From: Candidatus Methanoplasma cognatum
GTDB lineage: Archaea; Thermoplasmatota; Thermoplasmata; Methanomassiliicoccales; Methanomethylophilaceae
NCBI GenBank assembly: GCA_009777615.1
Contig: WRLM01000002.1
Coordinates: 203,673-267,672 of the forward strand
Length of the DNA stretch: 64,000 nt
Direction: 5' to 3'
Each line of letters opens with the position of its first letter. Position 1 is the first letter of the stretch. The translations under genes were made by a program, and so were the position numbers. Of this stretch, positions 27,045 to 36,361 are shown one piece after another. The notes under the pieces were generated by a model that saw nothing but the letters and a program-made list of their open reading frames with translations, had not been told where the DNA came from and searched no databases.

Positions 27045-27914
27045 TCACAACCCAACGCTCTTCAGCGCATCGTCGACGGACGCGCGGCTCTTATCGGTAA
27101 TTTCGGTCAGCGGAAGTCTCAGCGCTCCGGACCCGTACCCCATCTTGGACATGACATATTTTATAGGAATGGGGTTGGTCTCGACGAACAGCGCATCGAA
27201 CACCGGAGTAAGTTCGGCGATCATCTTGTCAGCTGAGGCATTGTTGCCCTCAAGGAGCGCGCGGACCAGCTCTCCCATCTTTCCGGGAAGGCAGTTCGAC
27301 GTCACGGAGATCACCCCGTCGCCGCCGCTGCGTATGAGCGCGGGGGTGAATGCATCGTCCCCGCTTAGGACCTCGAATCCCTTTGGCTTATTCTTTATTA
27401 TCTCTCTGACCTGGTCGATGTTGCCGCTTGCTTCTTTCACCGCGCATATCCCATCGATCCCCGCCATCCTGATCATTGTTTCTGCGGTGATGTTCGAGGC
27501 CGTCCTCCCAGGGATGTTATAGACGACGATCGGGATATCCACGGATTCGGCTATCGCCTTGAAATGCTGATATATGCCTTCCTGAGTGGGCTTGACGTAA
27601 TAGGGGGAGATCGAGAGCAGGCCGTCGACCCCGAGGTCCTCGGAACGCTTGCTCAGCATCACGGCCTCCGCCGTCGAATTGCTGCCGGCGCCCGCCACCA
27701 CCTTCGCTCTCTTCACGTGGTCCACCACCACTTCCACCACTCGTATATGCTCCTCGTGGGTCAGCATCGCCGACTCTCCTGTGGATCCGCACGGGACTAT
27801 CGTGCCTATGCCGTTCTCCTCCTGGAATTCCACAAGTCTCCTGAGGCCTTCCTCGTCGACCTTGTTGTCTTTGGTGAACGGCGTTATTATTGCGGTGGAC
27901 GTACCTCTGAACAT
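27045..27914 (-). CDS. dapA: 4-Hydroxy-tetrahydrodipicolinate synthase
   Basis: DapA condenses pyruvate with aspartate semialdehyde. The 289-residue TIM barrel has the pyruvate-binding GSTGESAMLTHEEH and the tyrosine segment VVYNIPGRTASNI. The Schiff-base lysine is in GICAVKEASGNI. It starts one base after the Lrp gene stop, so the regulator and pathway share one transcript. Confidence 0.96.
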   Translation of the reverse strand: MFRGTSTAIITPFTKDNKVDEEGLRRLVEFQEENGIGTIVPCGSTGESAMLTHEEHIRVVEVVVDHVKRAKVVAGAGSNSTAEAVMLSKRSEDLGVDGLLSISPYYVKPTQEGIYQHFKAIAESVDIPIVVYNIPGRTASNITAETMIRMAGIDGICAVKEASGNIDQVREIIKNKPKGFEVLSGDDAFTPALIRSGGDGVISVTSNCLPGKMGELVRALLEGNNASADKMIAELTPVFDALFVETNPIPIKYVMSKMGYGSGALRLPLTEITDKSRASVDDALKSVGL

Positions 27915-27915
27915 C

Positions 27916-28338
27916 TCAATTCTCTCCGAAGTGTTCTTTCAATATGAGCCGGGTACGGGTACTGAGTATATTTTCATATCTTCTTACTTTCTCGATGATC
28001 TCGTTGAGGTTCTGGGACGTATCGACGTCCACCAAGGCGATTATGTCCTGGTCGCCGGTGACCTCGAACACTTCGGTCACTCCCTCGTAGCTCGCCAGTT
28101 CCTTAGCTATCTCTTCGGTGTCAGTGTTAACGTCTATCCTTATCTCCACCAAGGCCTTGACATTCTTGGAGCTGGTCTTGATGGTGAAACCTCTGATCAC
28201 TCCCTCTTCGGTCATCTTATGCACTCTGGTCCTTACCGTCCCCTCGGACACACCCAGCTGATTCGCCACCTCCACGAAGGGGCGGCGGGAATCTTTCTTC
28301 AGGATCTCCAATATCCGTTTGTCAAGGTTGTCTATCAT
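27916..28338 (-). CDS. Lrp/AsnC-family regulator
   Basis: The 140-residue protein has an N-terminal helix-turn-helix (LDKRILEILKKDSRRPFVEVANQLGVSEGTVRTRVHKM) and a C-terminal RAM ligand-binding domain. It heads the dapA-dapB-lysC-lysA-dapF-dapL operon. Control of lysine synthesis by lysine or a related amino acid is inferred from this position. The ATG at 28338 follows GGTGAT. A TATA-like TTTTTATATTATAG lies at 28391-28404. Confidence 0.9.
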   Translation of the reverse strand: MIDNLDKRILEILKKDSRRPFVEVANQLGVSEGTVRTRVHKMTEEGVIRGFTIKTSSKNVKALVEIRIDVNTDTEEIAKELASYEGVTEVFEVTGDQDIIALVDVDTSQNLNEIIEKVRRYENILSTRTRLILKEHFGEN

Positions 28339-28456
28339 CGAATCACCACAATTGCTTGATTTCGTAAACCATTTGCGCATAAGCCTAACTATAATATAAA
28401 AATTGCCATGTAGACGTCAAAGAATCAACGAAAAACATCGTTGGCGGCGGGCGGGA

Positions 28457-30067
28457 TCAATCGTCTTTCCGAAGGTCTTCTCTGCTGACGGGGTCGAGGT
28501 GGACGTCTATCTGCGGGAACGGCACGCTTATCCCGTTCTTCTTGAAGGACTTGAATATCGCCTCTCTCAGCTCCCCGCAGATCTTCCCGCTGTCGTTGAA
28601 GTCGTAGACGTAGCAGGCGAGTCTGAGCTCTATGCCAGAGTCGAGGAATGCCGACACCCTCACTGAAGGAGGGCTCACGGACCCGTTTGTTATGACATTC
28701 GGGTGTTCCTCCGCGGCGACCTTCGTGATCTCTTTCGCAAGATCGATATCGTTCTCGTACGCGATGTTCATGAACACGGTGACCTTATAGATCAGGCCGT
28801 CCCCGGTCAGGTTCACTATTGCCGAAGAAGATACCATGTTGTTGGGCATTATCACCGTCTCCTCATTGTCCCAGTTCTCGAAGACTGTGCTCATTATGTT
28901 CACCGCCGACACCTTATAGATCATGCTGCTGCTGCCGATCTTCACAAGGTCCCCGGATTTGAAGGGGCGGGTAAGCAGCAGGACCATGCCGCTGAAGAAC
29001 TGGTTCAGTATGTTCTGCGCCCCCAGCGTTATACCCAGGCTGACTATTCCCGCGCCCGTTATTATGGCGGTTAGGTTGAATCCCCAGACGGACAGCATCA
29101 AAGCCACGGCCATCACCGAGATCACCAGTTTCCCCAGCAGGCGCAGAAGCGGCTCGATATCGACGTCCCGCTGGCCGATGCGCTTGTTCTTCGACATCTT
29201 GGATATCGCGTGCTGGATGAATATGAGGTAGACCATCCAGGCGATCATCGCTCCCAGCACTATGTAGAATATCTCGAACCAGCTCTCGGCCACCCCCACT
29301 ATCTCTTCGGATGCGCCGTACACGCGGAGGCTGTTATCGAATGCATACAGCAAAAGCACGGGAGGGGCGAATGTCCTGACGGTTTTCCTCAGTTTTTTGC
29401 TCTCTTCTTCATAGTTGTGAGTGAAGATGCGGAGGATAAGAGGCACCAGTATGACCACGGCAAGGGCGCCGATGATCAGCCAGAGTATGAAAGTGATCAC
29501 AGCGGACGCAAGGGGGCCGTCGAAAGGTTCCGGGAGAGGATTGTCGAACACCCCCAGTATCTTGTTGTAAGCGTCTCCTGACGACAGAGGCGACAGCACG
29601 ACAATTTTCACCCACACCGGACCTGTCGGAACGGGTTCGGGATCCTCATACATGGACGTCACTGTCAGGATGATGCCGACATTATATGTGCCGGCAGCAG
29701 CGTACCTTCCGACATCGACCGAGACCTTGATGGATTGGTACGTATCTCCTTTGAGAGTGAAATTTCTGTCCGCTTCGTCCACGTAGACCGATATGCCCGG
29801 CGCGGAATCGAAGCTCACCGATATCATCCTGGAATGGGACGTATCGGGCCCTGAAGGGACTACGTAATTGACGACCTCAATCCAGAAACTTTCGGAAGAA
29901 CCAGCGTTGATCTCAAGATCGTCGTGTCCGTACAATACCAGTCCCACTTCTCCCGGGAGGGCGTCGGGGCCGGTGACCGCCGAGACGGGGGCCGCCGCGG
30001 GCAGGATCAACAGCATTGATGCTGCAGCGACAACCAACAGCAAGGCTGGGACTTTCGCCGGTCTCAT
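28457..30067 (-). CDS. MscS-family mechanosensitive channel with extracytoplasmic N-domain
   Basis: The 536-residue membrane protein begins with a signal-like segment (LLLVVAAASMLLILPAAAPVSA). About 150 residues of beta-rich, CARDB-like extracellular sequence follow, then several transmembrane helices. The MscS core includes the pore-lining glycine/alanine helix GAGIVSLGITLGAQNILNQFFSG and the beta domain with FKSGDLVKIGSSSMIYKV. It should release solutes during hypo-osmotic shock. The large outer domain is not part of classic MscS. Confidence 0.88.
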   Translation of the reverse strand: MRPAKVPALLLVVAAASMLLILPAAAPVSAVTGPDALPGEVGLVLYGHDDLEINAGSSESFWIEVVNYVVPSGPDTSHSRMISVSFDSAPGISVYVDEADRNFTLKGDTYQSIKVSVDVGRYAAAGTYNVGIILTVTSMYEDPEPVPTGPVWVKIVVLSPLSSGDAYNKILGVFDNPLPEPFDGPLASAVITFILWLIIGALAVVILVPLILRIFTHNYEEESKKLRKTVRTFAPPVLLLYAFDNSLRVYGASEEIVGVAESWFEIFYIVLGAMIAWMVYLIFIQHAISKMSKNKRIGQRDVDIEPLLRLLGKLVISVMAVALMLSVWGFNLTAIITGAGIVSLGITLGAQNILNQFFSGMVLLLTRPFKSGDLVKIGSSSMIYKVSAVNIMSTVFENWDNEETVIMPNNMVSSSAIVNLTGDGLIYKVTVFMNIAYENDIDLAKEITKVAAEEHPNVITNGSVSPPSVRVSAFLDSGIELRLACYVYDFNDSGKICGELREAIFKSFKKNGISVPFPQIDVHLDPVSREDLRKDD

Positions 30068-30124
30068 GAGGACCAGGACCCTATAATAGAATAAAATAAT
30101 ATCTGTTGATGCGTTAGATGGTCC

Positions 30125-30988
30125 GTGGAGACGGAAGAGATACTCGGGCTTTCTGCGTTCGTCATAACGATGGCGGTGCTGGCATCGGCAAGCATAAGCG
30201 ATTGGAAGGAAAGAGAGGTCTCAGACAGGCACTGGATGGTGCTGGGCATCGCCGGATTGATCTTTGCTGTTTCCTACTCGATCTACCTGACCGGGTTCAG
30301 GTGGGAGTACGTTTGTCTTGCCGCAGGAACGGCAATGATCATTCTGGACATCCTCTGGGACAGAGAGTTCAATCCGCTCGCGTTCTATGCCGTTATGGCT
30401 TTGCTTTTCGTCGTGCCTCTTTATCCGAATATGTCCGAGCATATCATGATCGCGTGGGCCTCGATACCCCTGTGCTACCTTATCTATGTGGGGATGTACA
30501 TTCTCGGAATAGTGCGGGGCGGGGCGGACGTGAAGTGTCTGGTCACGCTTTCGGTCATGTTCCCTCTGTACCCAAGCTTCCTCGGGCTGCCGCTGGTGGA
30601 CATACCCGGCAATATTGCCAGTCAGATATTCGTTCTTTCAATATCTGTCCTGTTCCTGGCCGCGGTGATGACCGTTCCAGTTATAATGTACTTCATAGCG
30701 AGGAATGCAAAAGCAGGCGGTCCGAGCAAAAGGATGTTCTCAGGATACAGGATGGAGATATCGAAAGCGGAGAGTTCCGATGTCTGGCCCATCGAGGACA
30801 TAATAGACGGCGAGCCGGTATCCATAAAGATACCTAAGGACGAGGACATACCAGGCATATACGCAAGGCTCAGGGAAGCCGGACGCGAGGAGGTCTGGGT
30901 GACCCCCATGATACCTTTTGTGATAATGATCGCCGCCGCAACGGCGGCGATAGTTCTGATAGGCAATCCGCTGTTCCTCATATTTTGA
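30125..30988 (+). CDS. A24-family prepilin/preflagellin peptidase
   Basis: The 287-residue polytopic membrane protein has both catalytic aspartates of A24 peptidases: D26 in SISDWKEREVSD and D135 in the GxD motif RGGADVKCL. It probably cleaves type-IV-pilin-like signal peptides. A soluble segment of about 60 residues precedes a last transmembrane helix. GTG at 30125 is the start. The short divergent promoter with mscS contains AT-rich TATA-like sequence (30083-30097). No pilin genes are adjacent. Confidence 0.82.
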   Translation: METEEILGLSAFVITMAVLASASISDWKEREVSDRHWMVLGIAGLIFAVSYSIYLTGFRWEYVCLAAGTAMIILDILWDREFNPLAFYAVMALLFVVPLYPNMSEHIMIAWASIPLCYLIYVGMYILGIVRGGADVKCLVTLSVMFPLYPSFLGLPLVDIPGNIASQIFVLSISVLFLAAVMTVPVIMYFIARNAKAGGPSKRMFSGYRMEISKAESSDVWPIEDIIDGEPVSIKIPKDEDIPGIYARLREAGREEVWVTPMIPFVIMIAAATAAIVLIGNPLFLIF

Positions 30989-31970
30989 TGTGCATCCTGT
31001 GTCTGCACTGGGCGCAGCGGTCGCCGTTCAGCGCCACAAGGTCGACGAGATACCCCGTGCGGCGGATCACCAGCGCCCCGCAGTTGGGGCAGTACGTGTC
31101 CGAGGCGTCGTCGGACAGCACGTTCCCCACATAGACATACTCGAGCCCGCACTCCATCGCGATCGCTCTGCACATATGCAGCGTCTCCAGGGGAGTGATG
31201 GGGACGTCCAGCATCTTGTTGTCGGGATGGAATCTTGAGAAATGTACGGGGGTCTCCGGGGACAGCTTGTCGCGTACCCACGAGGAGAACTGCTCTATCT
31301 CTCGTGCAGAGTCATTGTATCCAGGTATGACCAGGTATGTGAGCTCCAGGTGCACCCCCTCATGGCTCACTATCTCGGAGGACCTCATGACGTCATCCAG
31401 ATGCGCGCCGCAGACCTTGGTATAGAATTCGTCGGTGAAACCTTTGATATCTATGTTCATCGCGTCGGTCACTCCGCACAGCTCTTTCAGGGGATCCTCG
31501 CAGATCAGGCCGTTGCTCACCAGCACACATCTCAGATCGGGCGCTTCCTCCACTATATCCATGATATACTCGAACCAGATCACCGGCTCGTTGTAAGTGA
31601 ATGCGATCGCGTCGAACCTCTCTTTCCTGCAGAAGGCGACGATCTCCTCCGGAGACTCGTAGGTGGTGCGCTTCCTGCCGGAAGGGGACATGGATATCGC
31701 ATAGTTCTGGCAGTGTCTGCAGGACATGTTGCATCCGATCCCTCCGATGGAGAATATCTTGGTCTTTGGGTAATAATGGTAGAACGGCTTCTTTTCGATG
31801 GGGTCTACGCTGAAGGACGAGACCTTACCGTAATTGTTGGCGATCAGTTTATCCTCCTCGCCTTTTCTGGACAAGCATACTCCGAATCCCTCCGTCGGTA
31901 TCCTGCACCTGTGCGGGCACAGGTCGCAGATGTACCTTTCACCGTCCCGGTGGTAATGTCTAGCTTCAAT
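30978..31970 (-). CDS. amrS: AMMECR/MEMO-associated radical SAM protein (AmrS-like; ATT start proposed)
   Basis: The radical SAM cluster motif CNMSCRHC is present, with a C-terminal CPNC...CAQC zinc-ribbon-like tail. This matches the AmmeMemoRadiSam family of unknown reaction. The first usual start is TTG at 31874. However, the in-frame upstream sequence encodes EARHYHRDGERYICDLCPHRCRI, the typical cysteine-rich family N-terminus. No ATG/GTG/TTG precedes it after the thiL stop. ATT at 31970 sits where the initiator belongs and gives 330 residues, the usual size. Confidence 0.85.
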   Translation of the reverse strand: MEARHYHRDGERYICDLCPHRCRIPTEGFGVCLSRKGEEDKLIANNYGKVSSFSVDPIEKKPFYHYYPKTKIFSIGGIGCNMSCRHCQNYAISMSPSGRKRTTYESPEEIVAFCRKERFDAIAFTYNEPVIWFEYIMDIVEEAPDLRCVLVSNGLICEDPLKELCGVTDAMNIDIKGFTDEFYTKVCGAHLDDVMRSSEIVSHEGVHLELTYLVIPGYNDSAREIEQFSSWVRDKLSPETPVHFSRFHPDNKMLDVPITPLETLHMCRAIAMECGLEYVYVGNVLSDDASDTYCPNCGALVIRRTGYLVDLVALNGDRCAQCRHRMHIKI

Positions 31971-31977
31971 GTTCGGA

Positions 31978-32919
31978 TTAATGCCTGCCGTTTCCCATCG
32001 CCTCTCTTCTGTCCCCGTAGTTTATGTAGGGCGCATCGTCGTTCGTAACTATACCGATTACGGAAAAATCCACGTCCTGAGAGTACAGTGCTTCCATTTC
32101 CTTCTTGTCGAATGTGAAAAGCAGTTCGTAATCTCCGCCCCAATAAAGCATCATCTCTTCTTTGGTGACGCCGGTCTCGGATGATACGAGGTCCACGCCG
32201 TCCCCTTCCGGCAGGAAGGCCATGTGGATCTCCATCCCGACACGGCTGGCTCTGCAGACGCTCTTCGCCCCCTCCGCAAGCCCGTCCGACAGATCGATGC
32301 AGGAGGTCACCGCACCGGATGACGACAGGGCAATTCCGTCCCCGACGCGGGGTATGGGCGTCATGAGGGAGGAAGAGGACACATAGCCGTCTAGGTCATT
32401 CTCCCCCGCGAAGAATCCGGCCGCCGCCGACCCCAGCGAACCGGTGACCGCCACCACGTCCCCGGGCATCGCGCCTGATCTGAGCATGGGAGTCCTCCCG
32501 TTCATAGAACCGATCGCTGTGCACGACACGGCTCCGCACCCGAACTTGGTGTCCCCGCCATATATGTGGGCTCCGAAAGATCCGGCGCATTTGTCCATTC
32601 CGGCCATGATATCGTACAGAGAATCGGCATCGAGCTCCGGCGGCATAGTGAGGGCGGCAAGCAGACCGACGGGCTCCGCGCCCATGGCGGCCAGATCGCT
32701 TATGTTGACCGCCGCGGCCATCCACCCGAACTCCTCGTAGGTCATTCCTTTAGGAAAATGTCTCTCGAACGTTACGCTGTCCGTGCAGGCGACCGTGTCC
32801 CCGCCGGACGAGGGGATGAGAGCGGAGTCGTCCCCAGGGCCCAGGCCCGGCGACCGCCGGATTATGCTCTGAATGACCCGGATAAGCTCTCTTTCTCCCA
32901 ATTCTTTCAAAGAAACCAT
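31978..32919 (-). CDS. thiL: Thiamine-monophosphate kinase
   Basis: ThiL phosphorylates thiamine monophosphate to the diphosphate cofactor. The 313-residue protein has GPGDDSALI, TDSVTFERHF, AAAVNISDLAAMGA and CIDLSDGLAEG, the conserved ATP/Mg segments. ATG at 32919 begins LKELGERELIRVI; longer frames are unconserved. It ends 7 bases before the proposed AmrS start on the same strand. Confidence 0.94.
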   Translation of the reverse strand: MVSLKELGERELIRVIQSIIRRSPGLGPGDDSALIPSSGGDTVACTDSVTFERHFPKGMTYEEFGWMAAAVNISDLAAMGAEPVGLLAALTMPPELDADSLYDIMAGMDKCAGSFGAHIYGGDTKFGCGAVSCTAIGSMNGRTPMLRSGAMPGDVVAVTGSLGSAAAGFFAGENDLDGYVSSSSLMTPIPRVGDGIALSSSGAVTSCIDLSDGLAEGAKSVCRASRVGMEIHMAFLPEGDGVDLVSSETGVTKEEMMLYWGGDYELLFTFDKKEMEALYSQDVDFSVIGIVTNDDAPYINYGDRREAMGNGRH

Positions 32920-33028
32920 TGCAAATAGTATAACTGCGGCCGCTAAATAAGTTATCCGATGGCGGCTCGGCCCCTGCCGCGAATAAATAATTAATATTAG
33001 TGGCAACAATCCACTGGGACGGTCTCAA

Positions 33029-34270
33029 ATGAAAATCGATATCAAATACGGCAAGGACGGGGTCCAGAGGACGGAGGTTCCGGATAAGAACTACGTAGGA
33101 ACATTCTATCCCATGGATGTCGAATGCGGGGATCCGGACGAAGTGATAAACGGATCCATAGACAACCCCATCGGGTACGGGTCGCTGTCCAAATTCCTGG
33201 AAGGCGGGAAGGATATAGTCTTCATAGTCAACGACGGAACAAGGCCGACGCCCACCGCGAAAGTGCTTGACGCGCTATCGAAAAGGATGGACCTGCGCGA
33301 AGCCAGATATCTGATCGCCACGGGAACCCACAGAGATATGACCCAGGAGGAATACGATTTCGTATTCGGTAAACATTACGCATATCTCAAGGACAGGATA
33401 ATTTCCCACGACGCCAAGAAATCCGAATGCGTCAATCTCGGCAAGTCCAAGAACGGCACCCCGATGGAGGTCAACAAGATCGCCGTGGAGGCCGACAGAC
33501 TCGTGATAATCACAAGCGTCGAACCTCACTACTTCGCCGGGTACACCGGAGGAAGAAAATCGTTCCTCCCTGGAGTAGCGTCATACCTGACAATAGAGAC
33601 CAATCACAAACTGGCGATGAGAGAGGAGGCGCAGTCCCTGGTCCTTGAAGGCAACCCGGTGCACGAGGACATGATGGATGCCCTGGAAGTGGTCAAGGGC
33701 AAAGAGATATTTTCGATACAGATGGTCCTCGACCGTCATCAGCACATATACAAGGTCGCGTCCGGAAGCCTGAACCCGGCATTCGATCAGGCGGTGGAAT
33801 GGGCCAACCAGGTGTTCTCCGTTCCAATACCCGAGAAGGCGGACATCGTGATATCGGTCGCCCCCTACCCCATGGACGTGGACCTTTACCAGTCGCAGAA
33901 AGCTCTGGACAACGGAAAATGGGCGCTTAAGGAGGGGGGAAGGATAATAATGGTCTCCAAGTGCAGGGAGGGCGTGGGGCACGCGACGTTCCTTACGCAG
34001 CTCTCCTCTTCGAAGGACCCTAAGCAGGTGCTTGAGAACCTGAGCAAAGAATACAAACTCGGATACCACAAAGCGGCCAAGATGGCCGAGATAGCGGTCT
34101 GGGCCGACATATGGGCGGTGACAGACCTGGACCCGGAGATGATAAAGGCGGCAAACATCACGCCGTTCCCGACGGTGGACGCCGCTGTGAAGGAAGCGCT
34201 CAGACAGAAGCCTGACGCGAAGGTCATAGTACTGATGGACGGAAGCGTAACAATACCCAGAGTTGAATAA
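33029..34270 (+). CDS. larA: LarA-family nickel-pincer racemase/epimerase
   Basis: The 413-residue protein matches LarA lactate racemase: DGTRPTP, the nucleotide segment GTHRDMTQEE, and VEPHYFAGYTGGRKSFLPG. The last holds the cofactor-linking lysine and catalytic histidine region. LarA homologues act on several 2-hydroxy acids, so the substrate is open. It is followed after one base by an HdrD/GlcF-like Fe-S protein, suggesting hydroxyacid oxidation. LarB/C/E cofactor genes are not in view. Confidence 0.9.
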   Translation: MKIDIKYGKDGVQRTEVPDKNYVGTFYPMDVECGDPDEVINGSIDNPIGYGSLSKFLEGGKDIVFIVNDGTRPTPTAKVLDALSKRMDLREARYLIATGTHRDMTQEEYDFVFGKHYAYLKDRIISHDAKKSECVNLGKSKNGTPMEVNKIAVEADRLVIITSVEPHYFAGYTGGRKSFLPGVASYLTIETNHKLAMREEAQSLVLEGNPVHEDMMDALEVVKGKEIFSIQMVLDRHQHIYKVASGSLNPAFDQAVEWANQVFSVPIPEKADIVISVAPYPMDVDLYQSQKALDNGKWALKEGGRIIMVSKCREGVGHATFLTQLSSSKDPKQVLENLSKEYKLGYHKAAKMAEIAVWADIWAVTDLDPEMIKAANITPFPTVDAAVKEALRQKPDAKVIVLMDGSVTIPRVE

Positions 34271-34271
34271 G

Positions 34272-35369
34272 ATGAGCGGTTTCGAGACAGATAAGATAAA
34301 GAAAGTGAAAGAGGCGCTGAACACCTGCACCATGTGCGGGTTCTGCAAGAGCGTATGCCCGTCGTTCAAATCGATCGGGTGGGATTCGGCTGTGTCAAGG
34401 GGGAGGATAATCCAGACCTACGGGCTGCTCACCGGACAGCTGGAGGCGGATGACTCCGTTGTGGAGAACATGTACACCTGCACCACATGCGCAGATTGTT
34501 CCAGACGCTGCCCGTCGACTGTGGACATTGTTGAGATAATAGAGCTGTGCCGCGCCGACCTTGTGAAGAACGGATACATACTTCCCAAGCACAAAGCGAT
34601 CGTGGACAGCATTCTGAAGTACAACAATCCATACTCGGAAGAGAAGTCTGTGGCCGAGACCCTCGGGATGAAGCCGCGCAAAGCTAAGATCGGCTACTTC
34701 GCGGGATGTACAGCCACGTACAGAGAGAAGAAGATAGCCGCGGCGTCGCTCTCAATACTGAAGAAACTGGGCGAGGACTTCACCACGATCGACGAAGTGT
34801 GTTGCGGCTCGGTCCTTCAGAGGATCGGCGCGGATGAAGAGAAGAGCATAGAGCTGATGAAGAAGAACGTGGAAGCGATAAAAGCGCTCGGCATCGAGAC
34901 ACTGATCCTCTCTTGCTCGGGCTGTTACAGGATGTTCAAGACGGAGTACCCCAAATTCGTGGATGTTCCTTTCGAGGTGCTGCACATGTCTGAGTACCTG
35001 GCGAAGCAGGACCTTAAGCTGAAACCCCTCGGCAACGTCAAGCTGACATATCACGACCCGTGCCACCTCGGAAGGCACTGCAAGGTCTATGGTCCCCCGA
35101 GAGAGGTGCTGAAGAAGTTCCCCGACCTGAATTTCAAGGAGATGAAGTTCAACAAGGCCTCAAGCCACTGCTGCGGCGGAGGCGGAGGAGTAAGGTCAGC
35201 CTACCCGGAGGAAGCGAAGGATATTGCCTCTACAAGACTGGACGAAGCGAATTTCGCCGACATAATAGTCACGGCATGTCCGTTCTGCGTTGCGAATCTG
35301 GTCTCGGCGGTCGGCGACCGCAAGGTGAAGATCATGGACCTGACGGAACTGGTCGACGCATACCTCTGA
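34272..35369 (+). CDS. HdrD/GlcF-like Fe-S oxidoreductase (two CCG domains)
   Basis: The 365-residue protein has two 4Fe-4S motifs (CTMCGFCKSVCP and CTTCADCSRRCP). Two CCG domains follow (VCCGSVLQRIG with LSCSGCYRMF; HCCGGGGGVRS with TACPFCVANL). This is the layout of HdrD and of GlcF/LldE subunits. With LarA upstream it may be the electron-accepting part of a hydroxyacid dehydrogenase; the flavin subunit is not adjacent. An HdrD role in heterodisulfide reduction is the alternative. Confidence 0.85.
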   Translation: MSGFETDKIKKVKEALNTCTMCGFCKSVCPSFKSIGWDSAVSRGRIIQTYGLLTGQLEADDSVVENMYTCTTCADCSRRCPSTVDIVEIIELCRADLVKNGYILPKHKAIVDSILKYNNPYSEEKSVAETLGMKPRKAKIGYFAGCTATYREKKIAAASLSILKKLGEDFTTIDEVCCGSVLQRIGADEEKSIELMKKNVEAIKALGIETLILSCSGCYRMFKTEYPKFVDVPFEVLHMSEYLAKQDLKLKPLGNVKLTYHDPCHLGRHCKVYGPPREVLKKFPDLNFKEMKFNKASSHCCGGGGGVRSAYPEEAKDIASTRLDEANFADIIVTACPFCVANLVSAVGDRKVKIMDLTELVDAYL

Positions 35370-35371
35370 CG

Positions 35372-36160
35372 ATGCATCCCTCCGATCTTTGGAAAAGGCC
35401 GACTGGCCGGCCGCTGATAATGGGGATACTGAACGTCACCCCCGATTCCTTCTCGGACGGGGGCGCGTACCTATCAAAGGAAAGCGCGCTGGAACGCGCT
35501 TACCATCTCATAGACGAAGGCGCCGATATGCTGGATGTGGGCGGGGAATCCTCAAGGCCCGGCTCCGATACCGTTACCGAGGAAGAAGAGATCCGGAGGG
35601 TCATCGGAGTGATAAGAGATCTGGTTCCTACTGTTGATATCCCCATCTCGATAGACACTGCTAAGCCGCATGTCGCGGAAGAGGCAGTATCGGCGGGCGC
35701 ATCCCTCATCAACGATATCTGGGGATTGAGGGATGAGACCATGGCCGATATCGCGATATCCAATGATATCCCGGCGGTGATCATGCACATGCACGGGACG
35801 CCGAAAACTCTCGGAACGGATACGATGGAAGGAGACGCCCTCAGTGAGATCAAAAGATTCCTCAGCAAGAGGGCGGAGCACGTCATAAGCAAAGGGATGA
35901 AGGAAAGGAACATCATACTTGATCCGGGCGTAGGTTTCGGAAAGACCCATGAACAGAGCATGATGATCGTAGAGAACAGCGGATGGTTCAGCAGCGCATA
36001 CCCCGTTCTCATAGGGCCGTCCAGAAAAAGATTCCTTTCTCACTATTACCCAGATATGGAAACGGATGAGGCTACGGCGTCGGCATCCGTAACGGCCGCT
36101 GACAACGGCGCAAGGATACTGAGGGTGCACAATGTCGGTAAGGTAAGGTCCCGCTTATGA
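35372..36160 (+). CDS. folP: Dihydropteroate synthase
   Basis: The 262-residue TIM barrel joins p-aminobenzoate or an analogue to the pterin. It has MGILNVTPDSFSDGG, DVGGESSRPGS, DPGVGFGKTHEQ, GPSRKRFL and RVHNV. A frame running back to 35060 overlaps the Fe-S gene in another frame; ATG at 35372, two bases after that stop, is the start. A bacterial-type folP in an archaeon suggests folate-type cofactor use. Confidence 0.93.
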   Translation: MHPSDLWKRPTGRPLIMGILNVTPDSFSDGGAYLSKESALERAYHLIDEGADMLDVGGESSRPGSDTVTEEEEIRRVIGVIRDLVPTVDIPISIDTAKPHVAEEAVSAGASLINDIWGLRDETMADIAISNDIPAVIMHMHGTPKTLGTDTMEGDALSEIKRFLSKRAEHVISKGMKERNIILDPGVGFGKTHEQSMMIVENSGWFSSAYPVLIGPSRKRFLSHYYPDMETDEATASASVTAADNGARILRVHNVGKVRSRL

Positions 36161-36361
36161 CGCCTGCATAAAGATACCGACCGCCAGTATCGCCGCCACG
36201 CTCACCACGGTCAAGACCGCGAAAAGCATGTTATCCTTCTTTTCCTTTTTGATCCTGGCCTGTTCCTTCCAATAGCAGTCCTCCGAACAGTACGCCTGGT
36301 CGAAAGGTACGGGATCCCCGCATGTTTTGCAGTGGTCGTGTTCGGGCAGCTTCACGGTCAT
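36155..36361 (-). CDS. DUF2116-type zinc-ribbon membrane protein
   Basis: The 68-residue protein has a zinc ribbon (CKTCGDPVPFDQAYCSEDC), then a basic linker (KEQARIKKEKK) and one C-terminal transmembrane helix. This is the DUF2116 layout common in archaea. Function is unknown. It converges on folP with a 6-base overlap. Confidence 0.8.
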   Translation of the reverse strand: MTVKLPEHDHCKTCGDPVPFDQAYCSEDCYWKEQARIKKEKKDNMLFAVLTVVSVAAILAVGIFMQAS

